Part shown: positions 22,254 through 36,400 of the stretch, piece by piece | Layout: every line of letters begins with the position of its first letter | Numbering within the stretch: the first letter of the stretch is position 1 | NCBI RefSeq assembly: GCF_949628265.1 | Contig: NC_088786.1 | Coordinates: 28,541,681 to 28,605,680 of the forward strand | From: Cloeon dipterum | Lineage: Eukaryota > Arthropoda > Insecta > Ephemeroptera > Baetidae | Length of the DNA stretch: 64,000 nucleotides | Direction: 5' to 3' | Program-made: the position numbers and the translations under genes | Notes under the pieces: model-generated | The model's input: only the letters and a program-made list of their open reading frames with translations | What the model was told of the DNA's origin: nothing | The model's database searches: none

Positions 22254-23596
22254 TGAAAAGGAAAGGCAATGGCTGAATCTCAAGAAAAGGGAAAAGAACG
22301 ATCTGTTATTTAATTCCTTTGGAAAATGTTGGAAACGTGATTTTGTTGCGTAAACTTTGATAGAGCTGCACTTTTCACTATTGTTGGCAAAAACTATGAT
22401 GGAAATAATGATGATTGTGATTGGCACCTGGTTAAGTGGAGCACACAGACACTTGAAAGTCAAAATCAACACTTGATTTGACTGCTAGATCTATAGGCCG
22501 GTACTAAGCATTCTTTGGTAAATTTGATCACATGAAATGCTTGTCACCACTAAAACTATTATTTTGCAACGCCACACAAGAAGATGGCATCACGATGTAA
22601 AGGAAGCAATTTTTGGAAAGCTGTTTGTACAGAACACAATAAGTTGTATAAATTGTTCTAAGAATTCATTTTGCTACTGTATGATACGTTATAATCCTGC
22701 CTTTCTTACTTTATTCTCTGTTTTCTTCACGGAGACGACGAGAAAGCAAAAATTTGTATTGGCTGCCCACCCTGGGAAGGCAAATTTTTGTTTTATTTTT
22801 ATTTATTTCCCTTCTACTTTCTTTGTTTATAAACATTATTGTAAGCAGCAAATGATTGCATTATAAACGGAACATGCTATTTGTTAGTGTTGGTAGGTTT
22901 CCATGTTAAGCAAAAGGTTTATTATTACTATTAATTTTAGCCAAGAGAGCATATTATCATGTAACAAACACGAGCAAACAAAGAAACATAATAAAAAATT
23001 ATGTACACCATTGTAAAAAAATGCTTTTAATTTCGTCAAATTTGATCCTCAATATTAAGAGGAAAAAACCAGTACAAAAATCAAGAAAAATTTTAATCGG
23101 TTGACCAAGACTACTCAAATTGAAAAGCACGGGATTAAATTAATATTGAGATGCGTAAAATAAATCGAATATCGATAAATAGAATGAAATAGAAAAAAAA
23201 CGAGTAATTCTGTAGATACTGAAAGTGGGGGCGAGGGTGATTTTGGCGCGGCAAGGTCGTGTAGGAAGGGATCCGGGGGGTGGGGTGTAGCGGAGGGCGC
23301 GTTTTGTCGCAGGTTAGGACTGCGGCACCAGCAGCGGCCGCAGGGGGTGGAGGAGTGCGGGCAGCGGGTGGGGCGATCAATAGCGAGCGCGGCAGCGAGA
23401 ACAGCAGCACCGCACAGCACACGCTGGGCCGTCGGTCGTTCGGTCGGTGGCCGCCGTGCATCAAGCAGAGCTGCCCCGAGACAGTGCGGCATTCGCGAGC
23501 CACTCACCCCCTCGTCGTGGCAGCAACCCTTCGTGGACCGAGAAGGCTCGGTGCAGTGTGCCGCCGCCGGCCTGCCGCCTCTGCTGCGTGGCAACC
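22254..23596 (+). other. Intergenic region and qvr promoter/5' UTR
   Basis: The left kilobase is AT-rich with nothing recognisable. From about 23220 it turns sharply CG-rich up to the qvr start codon, consistent with promoter and 5' UTR. Open frames there run in several frames on both strands and have no family resemblance. Confidence 0.45.
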
Positions 23597-26500
23597 ATGC
23601 ACGCCGCCCTCGCCTCTCTCACAGGTGAGACCGCCCCTGCTACCCTTGCACGCAACCTTTGCCCGAGCCCAGCTGCATTGAAAAATGCGTAAGCTTGCCA
23701 CACGTCTCAGCGGACGTTTTCTAAATGCATTCGCCGCACCGCCTGGTTTTAGTACCGTTTTCGAAACGAAAAGAACCTCCGTTTATGACATCTGCGCGGT
23801 AACCCTATAAACTCTAGACGCTTTATTATTTATTGTAATCCGTACGACCTGCAGTAATCCGAACCCTCTCCTTGTAGTATATCAATGAACCTGGAAGTGT
23901 CATGCAAGCGGGATATTTCTCTTTGTCAGGTTGTTTTCCCCCGCGCTATGACGATTTTCCTGAGATGCGCCAAGACGCGATTTAGTTTTTTTTGTGTTTT
24001 GTGCAAACATTTCAGGCGCATTGGCGAAAAGCGCCCAGAAAGCGGCGCGGCACATGGCCTGTTGATATTGATTTTGCGCGCGGCTATGTTGTCAGTGGCG
24101 AAAGAAAGAAGGCAAGGAAGGAAGCCCTGTCTGCACTGCGGCCGACCTATAATGGTCTTGGGAAGCTCTTCAACTATTTCTTTCAATCGGTTAATCGATG
24201 TGCCAAGACATGCTAGAGAGCACTGTTTATTTTTTTTCTCATGTGTGCCGGATAGTTGCATGCAGCTTAAGGAAAGTTACGTGTATTGCATGTGCCCTTA
24301 AATACGCATTTCCCTACTTTCTCACTAGAGCTTATTTTCAATTTGACCGCTGACACGCGCTGAAAGTCTTTTCACTGGACTAAGTAAATAATAACGCCGT
24401 TTGGCCGAGTGACACATAAATATTGGCAATGCGCTACCGGCGCAGACACAACAAAAACGAGCGCGTCTACAAAGTGTCGCAGTGGCGAGCAATGCGGCGG
24501 ATTTTCCTCTCGGTGGCTATGCAATTCTGAAATAGACAAAAGCCGCAGTTCCAAAACAAAAGCGAGGAAACAGAAAATAAGAGGGCCGATGAAGAGGAGG
24601 TCGCCCTTGCAAGTGTCGCGCGCGCATCTCAAAATAAACGCGTGAATCATACATATATCCACTCTCTCAAATTCGCCTCCGCTCTCGTCTCGCGTGTGCA
24701 TTTTCATAATTTTACTCACACACGGGTATCTCCGGTTAATTTGGGACTGTTAGTCTCATAACAGAATGCGTTGGCTGCGCCGTTCACGGGTAATTCGAAA
24801 TTTCACCTGGAGTGCACCGCAACTGAAATTTCTCAGCACAAAGAAAGCTCGGTTCATTTTCAACTGTGTAAAATCACTAAATATCAAGTTACGAATCCCC
24901 TGACAAATTGACTGTTAAGAATCCGATGCTAAACTAGGCACATCTCAAATCAATAGATAATGTTCTAGAACGTGCTTTTGAAAAAATCCAGGGGAAGAAA
25001 ATGACTTGATTTTAAAATGATATTATACCGAACCTTAACTACCCCTGGCATTATTTAAATTATGATAGAGTGGCGCACGCACTCTAACAGAGTGCATTGA
25101 CCTTGTTAAGCTCCCAAGTATTCATATTTTTTCTTTAAATTTCTTCTCGGCGTAAAACTGCGGAGTACGCACATTTTAATTCTTGAGTAATTATGCCCAT
25201 CAGCATGCAGCATGACGAAACAAATGAGCTGTGAAAAAAGGTGTCGCAGCAGCTTGGTCGGCGCATTTGGGTTCGCCACCGCGAGAGCAGAGCATTAATT
25301 AACAGGCGGAAACGTTTTAGGCCGTCGGCTACTGGAGCGCGGGGCGTGAGAGGCGCCTATTCCTCGCGTCGCACTTTGACCCGCGCCCGACTGACCTTTT
25401 GACTGATTGATTGACCCACGCACCACTGACATGATGGCCCTCGAGTGGATCTTCACCATTCCAGGTCAGTGCTTCTGCTGGTGTGTTTGTCTGCAACAGG
25501 GGAATTCGGCTAGCATTCATGCATGGTGGATGAACTTCCAGAATTTAATGAACAGCTAAGACCGATCAATAGTTTTTTTTCTATAAATTATAATTTAATT
25601 CAATCTATTATATTTTTGTTAAATTGGCTAAATATTTAAAATATTCAATGAATTAAAAAACTTAATATGGACGTTAAACTGAGATTTGCCTGAATATTTT
25701 TAAGCATTTGTAGTTAAATGCCGAAGGAAAAGGCAAAAATTCCATTTTTTAGACTGATAGTAACAGAAAAGACTGCGTTTTGACAGTTTGATCATTCAGT
25801 TCAAGTGAAATCGGCAATTAACCTCATTAATTTTATTGCTTTTAAATTATGGAATTGTGTGATATCTTTTCTGACTTTTCTAACATCCACCGTATTAATA
25901 GCCTGGACATAATTTTTGTGGAAATGGGGTTTCCCATTTTCGTGCGCACGTTGAACCGCATGCGTTTTTTCATTTTTATTGTCACTTAGGCGCACAGAGG
26001 CAGTAACGCTGTCTCTAACCAAAATTCTCTGCTGACACTCGCCCTAACGTCCGCGGTATAATCGTTATCGATCGAAGCGTCGTGTACGTGCATGAAATAG
26101 TCGCTAAAAATAAAATTATAATATGCATGTAACGCGCACATTGAGACAGAAACACACGAACAACTATAATGACGCTCTCAATGTTCTGTTGTCCTTTTGT
26201 AAGGCATCCCCTGATCGCATTCACCTTTTTCTGCCCGAGATTGATTGCTCAAACACCAATATTCTAATGCCTAATGGCGAATGCACAAATACAAACATGC
26301 ACAATTAATTTGCTACCCACCAGAGGAATACGCGGATGGCATTTTTGCACGTATTAATTTGCACGAACAACACTCTCTCGGTCTAGAGTCCACTAAAAAA
26401 CTCATTATTACAAACAAATCCTCTCTGTTTATTTGGGAAAGAAAATCATAGTTTTTTTTCCTTTTTGGCCCTCTTGACATGGTAGAGCCGATAGTGGTAA

Positions 26501-29500
26501 ATTCTAGTGGAATTTAAGTTTTGAATTGTGATTATACAGATGGAAACCTTGCATTATTACAATACTGTTAATTCTGTTAAACCAGACTGTTTTTTTGCGA
26601 ACATTCGGGAGACAAGGTTGAGTAGTGAAGCCCTGCCGATTTGTGTGGCACTCGCAATCAGTGAAGCCTGAAGGCAGATGGTCTGGCTCGGTTACGATGA
26701 CGTAATTTTTCTCGAAATGTTGAGTGTGCCGGTCACTAAAGGACTACAATTCACAGTTATGATGAGTCAAATAAACAAGACAAACGGGTGAACGGTCAAG
26801 TGGAGCTAACAATAAGAAAAATTCAATGGAGGGAAGAAATTCAATTGCTGGGCTTCCATACTGTACTAACAAATTTTAAATGGGAAAAGGATGACCGAGA
26901 GTTGTCGAGTGTGTTGCTATTTATATCAGTTTTCAAAGGGACCGCTGGTTAAAAAGTTAATTAAAAACATAAAAATATTTTCGCTCGAGTTTTAAAACTA
27001 TCTAGCGCCCAGGAATAAAAGATTGGGCTGGCATGGCGGATTTAACGCCGCAGAGATGCCTCTGGCCGCTGGCCAACTAATAACGCTTTTAGAGTGGCCT
27101 CTATCTCTTCTTCTATACGCGTACTAGCCGGCTACATTGACTGAGAGGCAAACAAGGAATGAAAACGAAAAAACCAATTTGTTGAAATTCCACATTTCTT
27201 ACAATTTTGGTAATTTTTCTAATTTCAAACCCAATCTTAAATTTCAATCGATTCTTCACGCAGACAAAAAATGTAAGGATGGGAATTAGCATATAAGTTA
27301 CAAACTATAATCATTGTAGCAATTTTTTATTTTACAATAACATTGTAATTTATGGAGTTCTCTCATTTTCTATTGTTCCTCTTCCGTTGCTTTTATTTAT
27401 TTAAAATCACCTCTGTCTTATTATTTTTCCCGCGTGTAGCGAGATGGACAAAAATTTACACACGTACTTCAGAAACAAACTAAGTTGTGGTTATGCACTG
27501 CACCCTTCTCATTCTAGGCTCCTTGTTTTCGCCTGCATCTCCGTCTCGTTTATGTGTTAATGCTTGTCTTTAAGGCAAAACAAGCAAATTAAATTTGCTC
27601 TTTTGCAACGTTAAAATAGTTCCCTTCGATTTGTGATATTTTGTTTGAGATACAATAATAGAAAATACCAAAAATACTAGAGGTCTCAGAAAGAATTTAA
27701 AAGTCCCGGAGTAAAATTAGCCTCCTGCCCTTCAGCACTATCAAACTTCACTTTTAAAAATTGGTCAGCCGCGCCAGCCGCCGGCGAAAATGCTCAGCCA
27801 CCTCCAGCCCATAATTCAGCTCCAGCAGCCGCTTAAAATTTCACGACTGAGACCTCTAGGAAATACCAATTATTACCCTCCCTTGTAATACCGTTTGTTT
27901 AACAATCATAATCATTATAAGAGTCTTTCTTTATACCACTCCTTGAAAACCGTCCACCCAACTCTGAACAGTTTTTGATGCAGGTTAAAATGCACCATCT
28001 CTAGTTGTCTCCGTGGTGCACGAAATGTGAAAATTTCGGGCGCCGCGACCTGAGACAGCCAGAGGTGTGCAGCAAGCAGAGAGTCGAGATTGACCAGTGT
28101 GTTCTCATTTTGCAATTGCAGTCGCGATGCTAGCGCTCCTAGCGCCGCTTTCTTCCGGCCAGGAATGTATGCCAGGTAAACACGATTGCCACAATTGATG
28201 TTCTGTCAGGGTTTTTTGGTGTTGCAGTGCTCATCCTAGCCGCCATCTCGCTCTCGGAGGAAGAGTGCCAGAGTAAGTTGGTCCTCCGCCTTTCCCCACC
28301 ACTTCTTCTTTGGACCCCCACCCCTCTTGGGTTGCCCCCTCCTGCCACGCTGACCTCTGTGGTTGATGAGCTTTAAAACTTGTCGCTCAGGTCACTCTCG
28401 GGAGGTCAGCGGAAGCAGGAACAGAGGAAACCGCCTCTTCTACTCCCCCTGCCCCGACTCTCCTAATTACACTTTTTATCAGTTATTAGTCAAGAGAAAA
28501 GGGCCAGCCTTTGTCGGTTTCTCGGTTTTCAAGAACACTGAATTTTTCGATTCAGGGCTTGCCCTTTTCCGGCTGGTTTCCTCTATGGGACAATTTTTAC
28601 GAATTTCCTGCGCGACCGCCGCGTCGCCACTATTCATTGTTGTGGCACGGTGGGCACGCGAGAAGTGGCCGAGCCGCCGGAACAAATTTTGGCTGTCGCG
28701 CCGCAACTCCCTCAGGCTGCAGCCGAAAACGGGTCAGAACAAAACGTGTGTAATTGGTGCTTTTGGCGCTACAGTTACCTATACTATATAAATAATATAC
28801 CTATATACTCTCTATACCTATCTACTATAAATATCTATCTATATACATACTATATGTTACCTATATACGTACGTACATGCGCATGGGAACTCTCTTAGAT
28901 TTAGACAACAGTTACCCTATATCTCTATACTAATTCCATTTATATACATAATTATATGCCTCCATCCACCTCTTTCTACTCTCTCTAACAGACTCTGTTT
29001 CCGCTGATTGGTTTCGACTAATCAACCAACTAAAGATTGAGTTTGATTAGATCTGGGCCAGTAGACCCAAATTAGTCTTTGTCTTCTTGTTGATGTTGTT
29101 ATTGTGAATTTCACTTACCCACGTTTCCTCTCTTTTCAAACCTTGTACTCAACTATTAATCTAGTCAAAATTGTAATGAATACAATAATTGTGTCCTATT
29201 GTCTGTGTCCTTACCCTTGGTTGATGCATTTCAGCCACAATTTGAAAAAAAGGCAATCACTCAAACTGTTCTCACAGATTTGCATAATTGAGTAACTACC
29301 CACACAAAGTAATACGCGCACCTTGGCAGGCAGACTAAATTTCTCTCTGAAAAACCCGACTCTTTGAGAAATCACCGAGATTAGAAAGGAAATCCTATAT
29401 CCGTTCAAAAATATTGGTTAATATTAAAAGTTAAGCGCGCGCGATCATTACTCTGCAGACGCTACCTGCTACCCATCAGACCGTTTTGGTGGCCACTACC

Positions 29501-32500
29501 TTGAGTGTCAAAATCCGCTCAAAAATATCATAATTGGTAGACACACAAAAACACACGTTCTGCTACTTTCTCAACTTTCTCTCGCCCCATAGTGCCTCTC
29601 TCTTAAGTACGAATATAAATTATCATACAAAAATATTCCTAGGTTATGTTCTTGTTTTCATTACGAGATTGTTGATGTTGCAAACTCTTTCTCTTTGTCC
29701 TGTTTTTGTTTCGTTTAATTAACCTCGATTGGTTCTTGTGTGCCATGGGTCATGATATTTTCTGATTATGAGACAAAACTGATTTAAGAATCATTTCTTT
29801 AGTTTCGGTTTGTTTGATTGTTATATTTCTTCTGGAATGAGTTAATTGGTGCGATGGATCTATCAATTAGTTCCCTTTTCCACTTACTCTTTTATATTTC
29901 CCCTGAAACTTTTAATGAAGTTGAAAAGGAAATGGTGCTCGCTCTGCTACTCGAATTAGCCTATTGCGGCAATTCGCTTGCTTTATGCTCTCTGTTTGCG
30001 CCTCTAATTTTTTGCTCTATCTCTCTTCCCTTTCGTTTGCCCTCTTAGCCCACCCACTATCCTCACGCACGCTGACTGGCCTCGTCTATATATGCCTCTC
30101 GCGCCTTTCGCCCTTCTCTCTAAGTTCTAACATGTTGCTGATCGCCGTCTTGCAATAATCCACATTTTAAATACAATTTTCATGCTGATCATACATAAGA
30201 AACATGTAGCTACCTAAAAATTACTCAGACGTAACATTAATGTCTACTTAAGCATTTTTTCGTGCAATTCTTATTATCATAAATATTTTTGTTTCGCATT
30301 CCCCTTTTCTCGGGATTTAGCACAAATTTAACGGATGTCCTTCCCCGTGCAGCACCGTCAAGAGGCCATGCTTTAGCTGCGCGGCAATTGAGCCGTGTTT
30401 GCGTCACTCGGGCTGCCGCGAGTGCAGATCAGAAATTGATTTTGACGGCGGCGGTCCGCGTGCTGCGGTTTGTGCGCGCCTATTTTTAAAAATAAAAAGC
30501 CGCACCGCTATGTTTAATTGCCGGTCGACCCAGTTCCGCGCCGTTCGTCACCACCTCCTTAAAAAATTCTTGATTTTTTTTTTAAATAAATTGATTTTTA
30601 AAAACGCTATTGGTGTTTTCTATATTTTATGTTTCGCATGATTAGAATTAAGGGTGGATAAAATTAAAACGACATGAGTCAGCGATTTTGTTACCCCCCC
30701 CCGCCCCTCTTCCTTAAACAACCCGATCGCTTTTGCTAAGCTATACTTGTGGCCACGTGTGCTAAAAACGTTATAAAAGACTAAGATGCAATGTGGTGTG
30801 TGCTAATCGAACGGCCGGTGGCCGCAGCGTGTGCATATTTTGTTGTGCTTTGCGGCTCGCAAACCGAAAGTCTATTTCGGTCTGCCGCCCTTCCATCCAC
30901 CCACCCCACCGTGCGACCACATCGGTGCTCACCTGGCAGTCCGCGAAAAAGAAAATAAATAATTACCAATTTCATAGTTTGCGCGCAGCCGACGCGCGCC
31001 AAAACGAAAAGCAGTCCGCGTTATCGCACCCTAAAGAATCGAATTCAAATGAAGTTGACGATCAAGATGCAAAAGAGTAGAAATTTAGTCGCGACGAAAA
31101 TGCAGAATGAATTGACAAAGCACGTGAAGTATGAAGAGAAATAGTTACCTTGAGTTGATCGAAATGCTAGTTAGGTGAGCACTTTGCATGCGGTTTTCAT
31201 ATTATGAACCTGCAACTGTCAATTTAGGAAGGAGGTTGCTCAATTGACCCCATTCCGATCGTTCATGTTGGGATATGCCTGCATCGGCCTGTTCTGTGCA
31301 TTTTCTCACTTTGCTCGATTTTGTTTTCTGCTTTGTACTCCTTCTTGATGTGCTAACTAAGGCTTTTTGGCGCAGTCTGCAGACGCTCCCATATATTCCA
31401 TAGGTGTAAGTATGTGGATTTCATTTCTATCTATCTATCTCTATCTCTCTCTCTCTCTCTATCTCTCATTCCACACCGGCGGCAGCACCTATGTCTGGCA
31501 CCTCCGAGCAGCACCCTTCAGCCCCCCAGAAAACTATATTCAAAGAGTATTTTTCAGTTTGCAAAATAATAATTTTAATTGATTGGAATTAAAATTTTCT
31601 CTTCAGTTCTGAGCCAGCGCAACTCAAATTTGGTTTTACTTTCTATTTCTGCTATCTGATTTTGAGCGTTAATTTACTTTTTCGTACTCTCTCTACATTT
31701 CTATCTCACGTCTGCTGCCGTCTCTCGTTATTCTAGCAAGAGACGGTAACACTTTGCTTTGCTCATCATCCATGAATCCATCAAACAAAATTTTGTGCTA
31801 TCTACGTTGTAGATATATTTTAAAAATCATGTGTCGGAAAACCATATTGGTACAAATTTAGTATCGCGGATTTTGCAATAAGACAGAATTGAAAAAAATC
31901 TAAGATGAGAACGGCGCGACGCGAAGACCTGATTGTGTAGTTGATATCTGAGATGATTTCGGGGGCTCTACAGGGGTTTGTCTCGTCGTCGCAAGCAATT
32001 TCTTATAGCACCGAGACGAGCCGCTTGGGCCTCCCGTTTGTATCTTTTTATTTTTGTGCTGAGCACTTTGGAACGAAGTGAGGCTAATGCGCAGTTTGTT
32101 TGGTGGTGCGGCAGCGCGGTCCATCTACTGCTACGAGTGCGATAGTTGGAGCGACATCCGCTGCAAGGACCCGTTTAACTACACTGCCCTGCCCAGGGAC
32201 CAGCCGCCCCTGCAAACCTGCAACGGCTGCTGCGTCAAGATGGTCCGCAACGCCCGCACTCGTAAGTGTCCCCGCGACAGCTCCAAAGGGGCAATTCTCC
32301 CTGCTAGCTATAGGTGTCTCCCCGTTCAGTTGGCCGCATGAAAAATCATCCAATGTTGCGCCAATTGTTGTGCGACACCTTTTTACGTTCAATGTTGCCC
32401 ATTTTTGTGCCATTTTGATCAGTTTCACTTCTAAACCTTTTTTTCTAATTACGAAGATAATCATTTTCTTATGTCCGATGCAAATCGCGGAACATTTTTA

Positions 32501-33493
32501 AGATAGCGATTAATGTCAATGTCTTCACTTTCAGAAGGACGTGGTGTACTTTTAAAATAATTTTAGCATGATTGGTTTCTTTTTCTCAAGTTAAAGATCT
32601 TCTTATCTAGCCTGCTATTAATGTCACTGACAAATGCTAGCTTATTATATTGACAGTTCAGAATTTTTTTACTCGCGGATTTGTGTGCAAAAGCATGAGA
32701 TGCGTTCCCAAATTTATGTGACTAATTTCACCGTGCCCCAGACGTTGTCTATGAACAGAAGGCCAAAAGCAACCACTATTCTTTCTCTGAAGATGTGCTT
32801 ATCACCGTTTACGCAGAAATTAACTTAGTCCCAAATATGCACGATTGCTGGAATAACTTATCATGTGCACACTGCATCTGCTGCATTTCATAACGTCTCC
32901 GGAAATGGAAAGGTCGACGCTTAGAACAAATGCAAAATTTTGTTTGTATTTGTGGGTCCGAGATTTCATTTTCGGGACGGCAACAGCGTCTGCATGCGAG
33001 GGTCGGCCGGCGGTCGGCGCGCCTGCGAGTTCGGCCGGCATGCAGCCGGCCGGGCGGACGGGTCGCGCGGGTTGCCTGCCCGCCGCTGGTTTGGCCGTGC
33101 TGTCTCTGTTGATGCTGGAGTCGTGTTTGTTCTCGTTGTCAGTGGCTCTCTCTCAGACGACTAGTTCTAATGGTGAATTTTCTCTTTCTCTCTCTCTTCC
33201 CTCCGTCCGTCCGTCTGCGGCCCCGCCCCCTGCTCCCGCCCGCCCGCAACCCCCGTTTTTGAAACGCAGAGTACGAGAGCGTGCGGCGAACGTGCACCTC
33301 AAAGCTGCAAATCAACCTGTTCATGGTGGACCATGTTTGCATGATGGAAAGTAGCGGGACTGGTCACATGTGTTTTTGTGAGGAGGACATGTGCAATGCT
33401 GCGAGGCCGACGCGAATTTCCGCACCGCCAATGCTGCTCGCGTTTGCCGCCCTGCTGCCCTCGCTCGCCGCGAGCCTCCGCATCGGCCGGTAG
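23597..33493 (+). CDS. qvr: Quiver/sleepless, GPI-anchored Ly6 protein
   Basis: Exons: 23597-23624, 28228-28272, 32115-32261, 33270-33493. They encode 147 residues. The signal peptide [21 protein letters not shown] is split over the first two exons. The Ly6/uPAR domain begins [15 protein letters not shown] and continues [51 protein letters not shown] and [18 protein letters not shown]. These nearly match Drosophila Quiver, and all Ly6 cysteines are present. The C-terminal hydrophobic stretch [22 protein letters not shown] fits a GPI-attachment signal after the last CN. In flies the protein regulates Shaker potassium channels and nicotinic receptors and promotes sleep. The first intron is 4.6 kb and the second is 3.8 kb. 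A 54-nt in-frame exon candidate lies at 28122-28175. The start ATG has a good context (GGCAACC before ATG). Confidence 0.95.
27677..27859. mobile_element. Short inverted-repeat element (MITE-like) in qvr intron 1
   Basis: A 183-bp block is bounded by perfect 13-bp terminal inverted repeats CTAGAGGTCTCAG and CTGAGACCTCTAG. It has no coding capacity. Similar but imperfect flanks (GAAAATACCA left, GAAATACCAA right) could be remnants of a target duplication. Its inner right part (AAAATTTC near the end, AGCCACCTCCA) recurs at 61204-61438. Confidence 0.6.
28122..28175 (+). other. qvr: Candidate qvr cassette or alternative exon, 54 nt
   Basis: It is bounded by TTGCAATTGCAG and GTAAAC. It begins and ends in phase 1 like its neighbours, so inclusion would insert 18 residues, [18 protein letters not shown], into the signal-peptide region without breaking the frame. 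It also holds its own ATG (28127). The intron to the next exon is only 52 nt. Confidence 0.4.
28770..28880. repeat. TATAC/CTAT-rich low-complexity tract
   Basis: Degenerate repeats of CTATAC and TATCTA fill about 110 bp of qvr intron 2. No function is apparent. Confidence 0.7.
31426..31467. repeat. (CTAT)n/(CT)n microsatellite
   Basis: A compound simple repeat of CTAT units followed by CT units in qvr intron 2. Confidence 0.85.
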
Positions 33494-36400
33494 GCCCCCC
33501 TTTTGCAAAGCTTACCTGCTCGCTGGATCCCCCAGGGGCTTTCAGCCACCCCTCGGACACTCACTCTCTCATTCAGACACAAGTGCTCGCTTGCTCTCAC
33601 TTTGGAGCCCAAGGGCTGCCGACTGGCATGAACCCATTATCAGACTTCGCTCAAATCGGAGACGAGTGAAAATTTTGCAAACCAGCAGTTAGGTAGCCCT
33701 TGGGTAACAAACAGGCCAATCGACATTGATGCTGCGAGGGAAAACGTGTGGACAATGGACGAAAGTGGTTTCGACCAGTGTGGTGCAAATTTGGCGGCGG
33801 ACGCGGGACCAGGACGCTCATGCAGACGCGGGACCACAGCAGCTTATGCGGCTCTCCGGCCCAAAAGCCTCGCGGACCCGTTTCTGCGAGATTCTGGCTC
33901 ACCTGGCGCCCAATTCCAAGTGCATGTGCCCACTAGCACCCTCAAAGCTCATTCACCCCAAAACCGCCGTCAGTGTACGTTTTTTAAGAGCAAAGCGAGC
34001 CGGAAACACCAAAATTTCCTCTCTCAAAATCTTACTTTACAAATCTGTTGATAGTTTTCCTCCCAAGAAAACGACACATTTTTGCCCCATCTGTGTGTGA
34101 ATCGATGTGAATTGAACACTTTGTTGTTGATCAATCGTTTTTATTACTAAACTGGAGAAAGATAAACTACGATGTTGAAAAGGCTCAGAAAAGACGACAA
34201 ATGATAAATATTTAGCAAGTGAAGATTCGAATCTCACGTGTTTTAGTACACAACACACACACATACTCGGACACGATTTTTGCGCTCATTTATGCGCCAC
34301 AGGCATTAAATAAGTGCAATAGCGTATGATTGAAAAGTTTCGAAAGCAACTGATTTTTACATTCGTAGTACACTGAGGCCGTTTTGAAGCAGTACGCAAT
34401 AATATTTTGCTGATGAGCAGCATCAAATTCACACATCAGCATTTCACCAGGAAACAGCTTCCTCATTAAAAATAAGAGCTTTTTGACTTGCGTCGATTGC
34501 TGCTTCTTATGCTGAGGATCATTTTTCTTTCCAGTCCTTCTTTTGTAATTTGAACAATCTTTGAATTTTGTACGGTTCGGCTTGTCCGTATTGTGATATT
34601 AGCGCAGAAGAAAAATGAACCAAAGACTTTCCTCCGCACATTCGATTGCTTTACACTTGGACACACACCCATGCATAGTAATGACCGACATCTGCATTTT
34701 AAGAGCACTTCTCGCTTTCTTGTCTCTCTCGGCAGTTTTTTTACATTTATCGTTCCTCTCGTTAAGAGAAACGCAAAACATTTCCTTTTACCTCTAACTT
34801 ACAACAATTTACAACCTTATGGCGTTTTTTCAGTTCGAAAATGAAAAAATACGCTTTTTCTTTGATGTTATTTCTGCATCATCGCGAATATTCACCAAAA
34901 AAGCAGGAAAATCTGAATCACCATCTCCAAAGATTGGACATCGCTCGTGTACTGTGCTACACGTTCTTGAATAATTTTCATTTGCCTACCTCGTGTATCG
35001 AGGCGAAAAACAAGAACGAAGAAAACAGCTGCAAAGAGCGCTTGCTTGAAAAGCTTGGTTTTATTCTTTGGTTTGGAATATCTCACAGCTTTTTGCCACG
35101 TGATATTGTAGCCAGCGCTTGGTATGCTGTTTCTCATGATTATTCTCTTTACCACTATTTCCTCTCTCTACTTTCTTTCACTATTACGGTCGTCTCAGCA
35201 GCGACTGGTTGATTGCAAAAAGCATCTCTTGCCCTGCGCGCTGTCTGGCTGCAGCTTGATGCCGAATTCCAACCACCTCACTCACAACCCGAATCATGAC
35301 GGAGGCTCATTCGCCTGCCCGGCCGACGGCCCTCTTCGCCACAAAATCTATTCGGCGGCCGACGGCCAGGGCGGGCGGATGACGTGTGACTGGTAGCCTA
35401 TACTTTCCCCATAGTATTCATGGTACTGTGTTGAACCAGTGAATAGGCCCCTTAAGCGCGGACCCCAGCCCCCCGTTTGCCCAACCGCCCCGCCCCCTAG
35501 ATTGCCTGCACTGACGCTAGACGGCCAATCCGGCGGCCAGCAGGACGGCCGGCTCGCCAGCTCTTGGACGTGTCCTTGCCTATTGCAACCAGATGAGAGC
35601 AACCACAACGCAGCCGACGACGAAGAAGCCCGATTTTCCAAAGACTTTCGTCGGCCAAATGAGACGAGTAGAGTAATCCTCGCAAAGTCCATTTTACCTA
35701 CTTCTTGTTATCTCGATTTAACGCGGTAGGCGCCTCGTAGAACGAAAACACCCTCGGGCAGAAGTGACGAGGTGCCTTTCCGCGGAGGAGGAGAAAATTG
35801 ATACAATTTCAAAAAAATAATTATGTTGATGCTCACGAGTTGATGACGCGGCTCTCGAGGCCCCGCGAACGGGCCGGGGGCCCCGAATCATGCACCCCTC
35901 GGCCCGTCGCCCGGGCCCACATCACTGCTGTGACTTGAAAATCGTGTTTCGATTTAACTTGGACGTTTTTCACGCGAGCACCTCATCGCCTCGTTTTTTT
36001 TTCAAACAATACAAGTTGTTGAAACACCTGTTTGACTCACACAAATTTTTAGAATTATCGTAATGTATAATGGGCGCGTGGAATAACACGAGTTGATTCT
36101 TTGATTAACGATTTATATCTTGACGATGTAAAACATTTATTATTACTATGTGCAGATGATATGTAAAGCCCGCGAGAGAATAATATTATAGATATGCCAA
36201 GATCTTTCTAAATACTACCATAAATATATATTCCGCTTGTATATCATCAGCCAGTAATAATTATTATGTATCGCGAATTTACGTGCTCTGTATGGATGAC
36301 CACATACACGAATTATAAAAGCCAACTCATTATTATATGCAGACGTAATATGTTGGAGGATAATATAATGATGCCATTCGAAAAGATAAATCTCTCGCTT

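Noticed and set aside
23115-23703. Overlapping frames around the first qvr exon
   Set aside because: All explained by CG-rich 5' UTR; only the nine-codon exon 23597-23624 joins in frame to the Ly6 gene.
24152-24211. Small inverted repeat GTCTTGG/CCAAGAC
   Set aside because: Only about 7 bp of stem across a large unpaired loop; within chance for this length of DNA.
32863-33354. 163-codon plus-strand frame before the last qvr exon
   Set aside because: Crosses the verified acceptor at 33269 in another frame and is Pro/Ser-rich intronic sequence.
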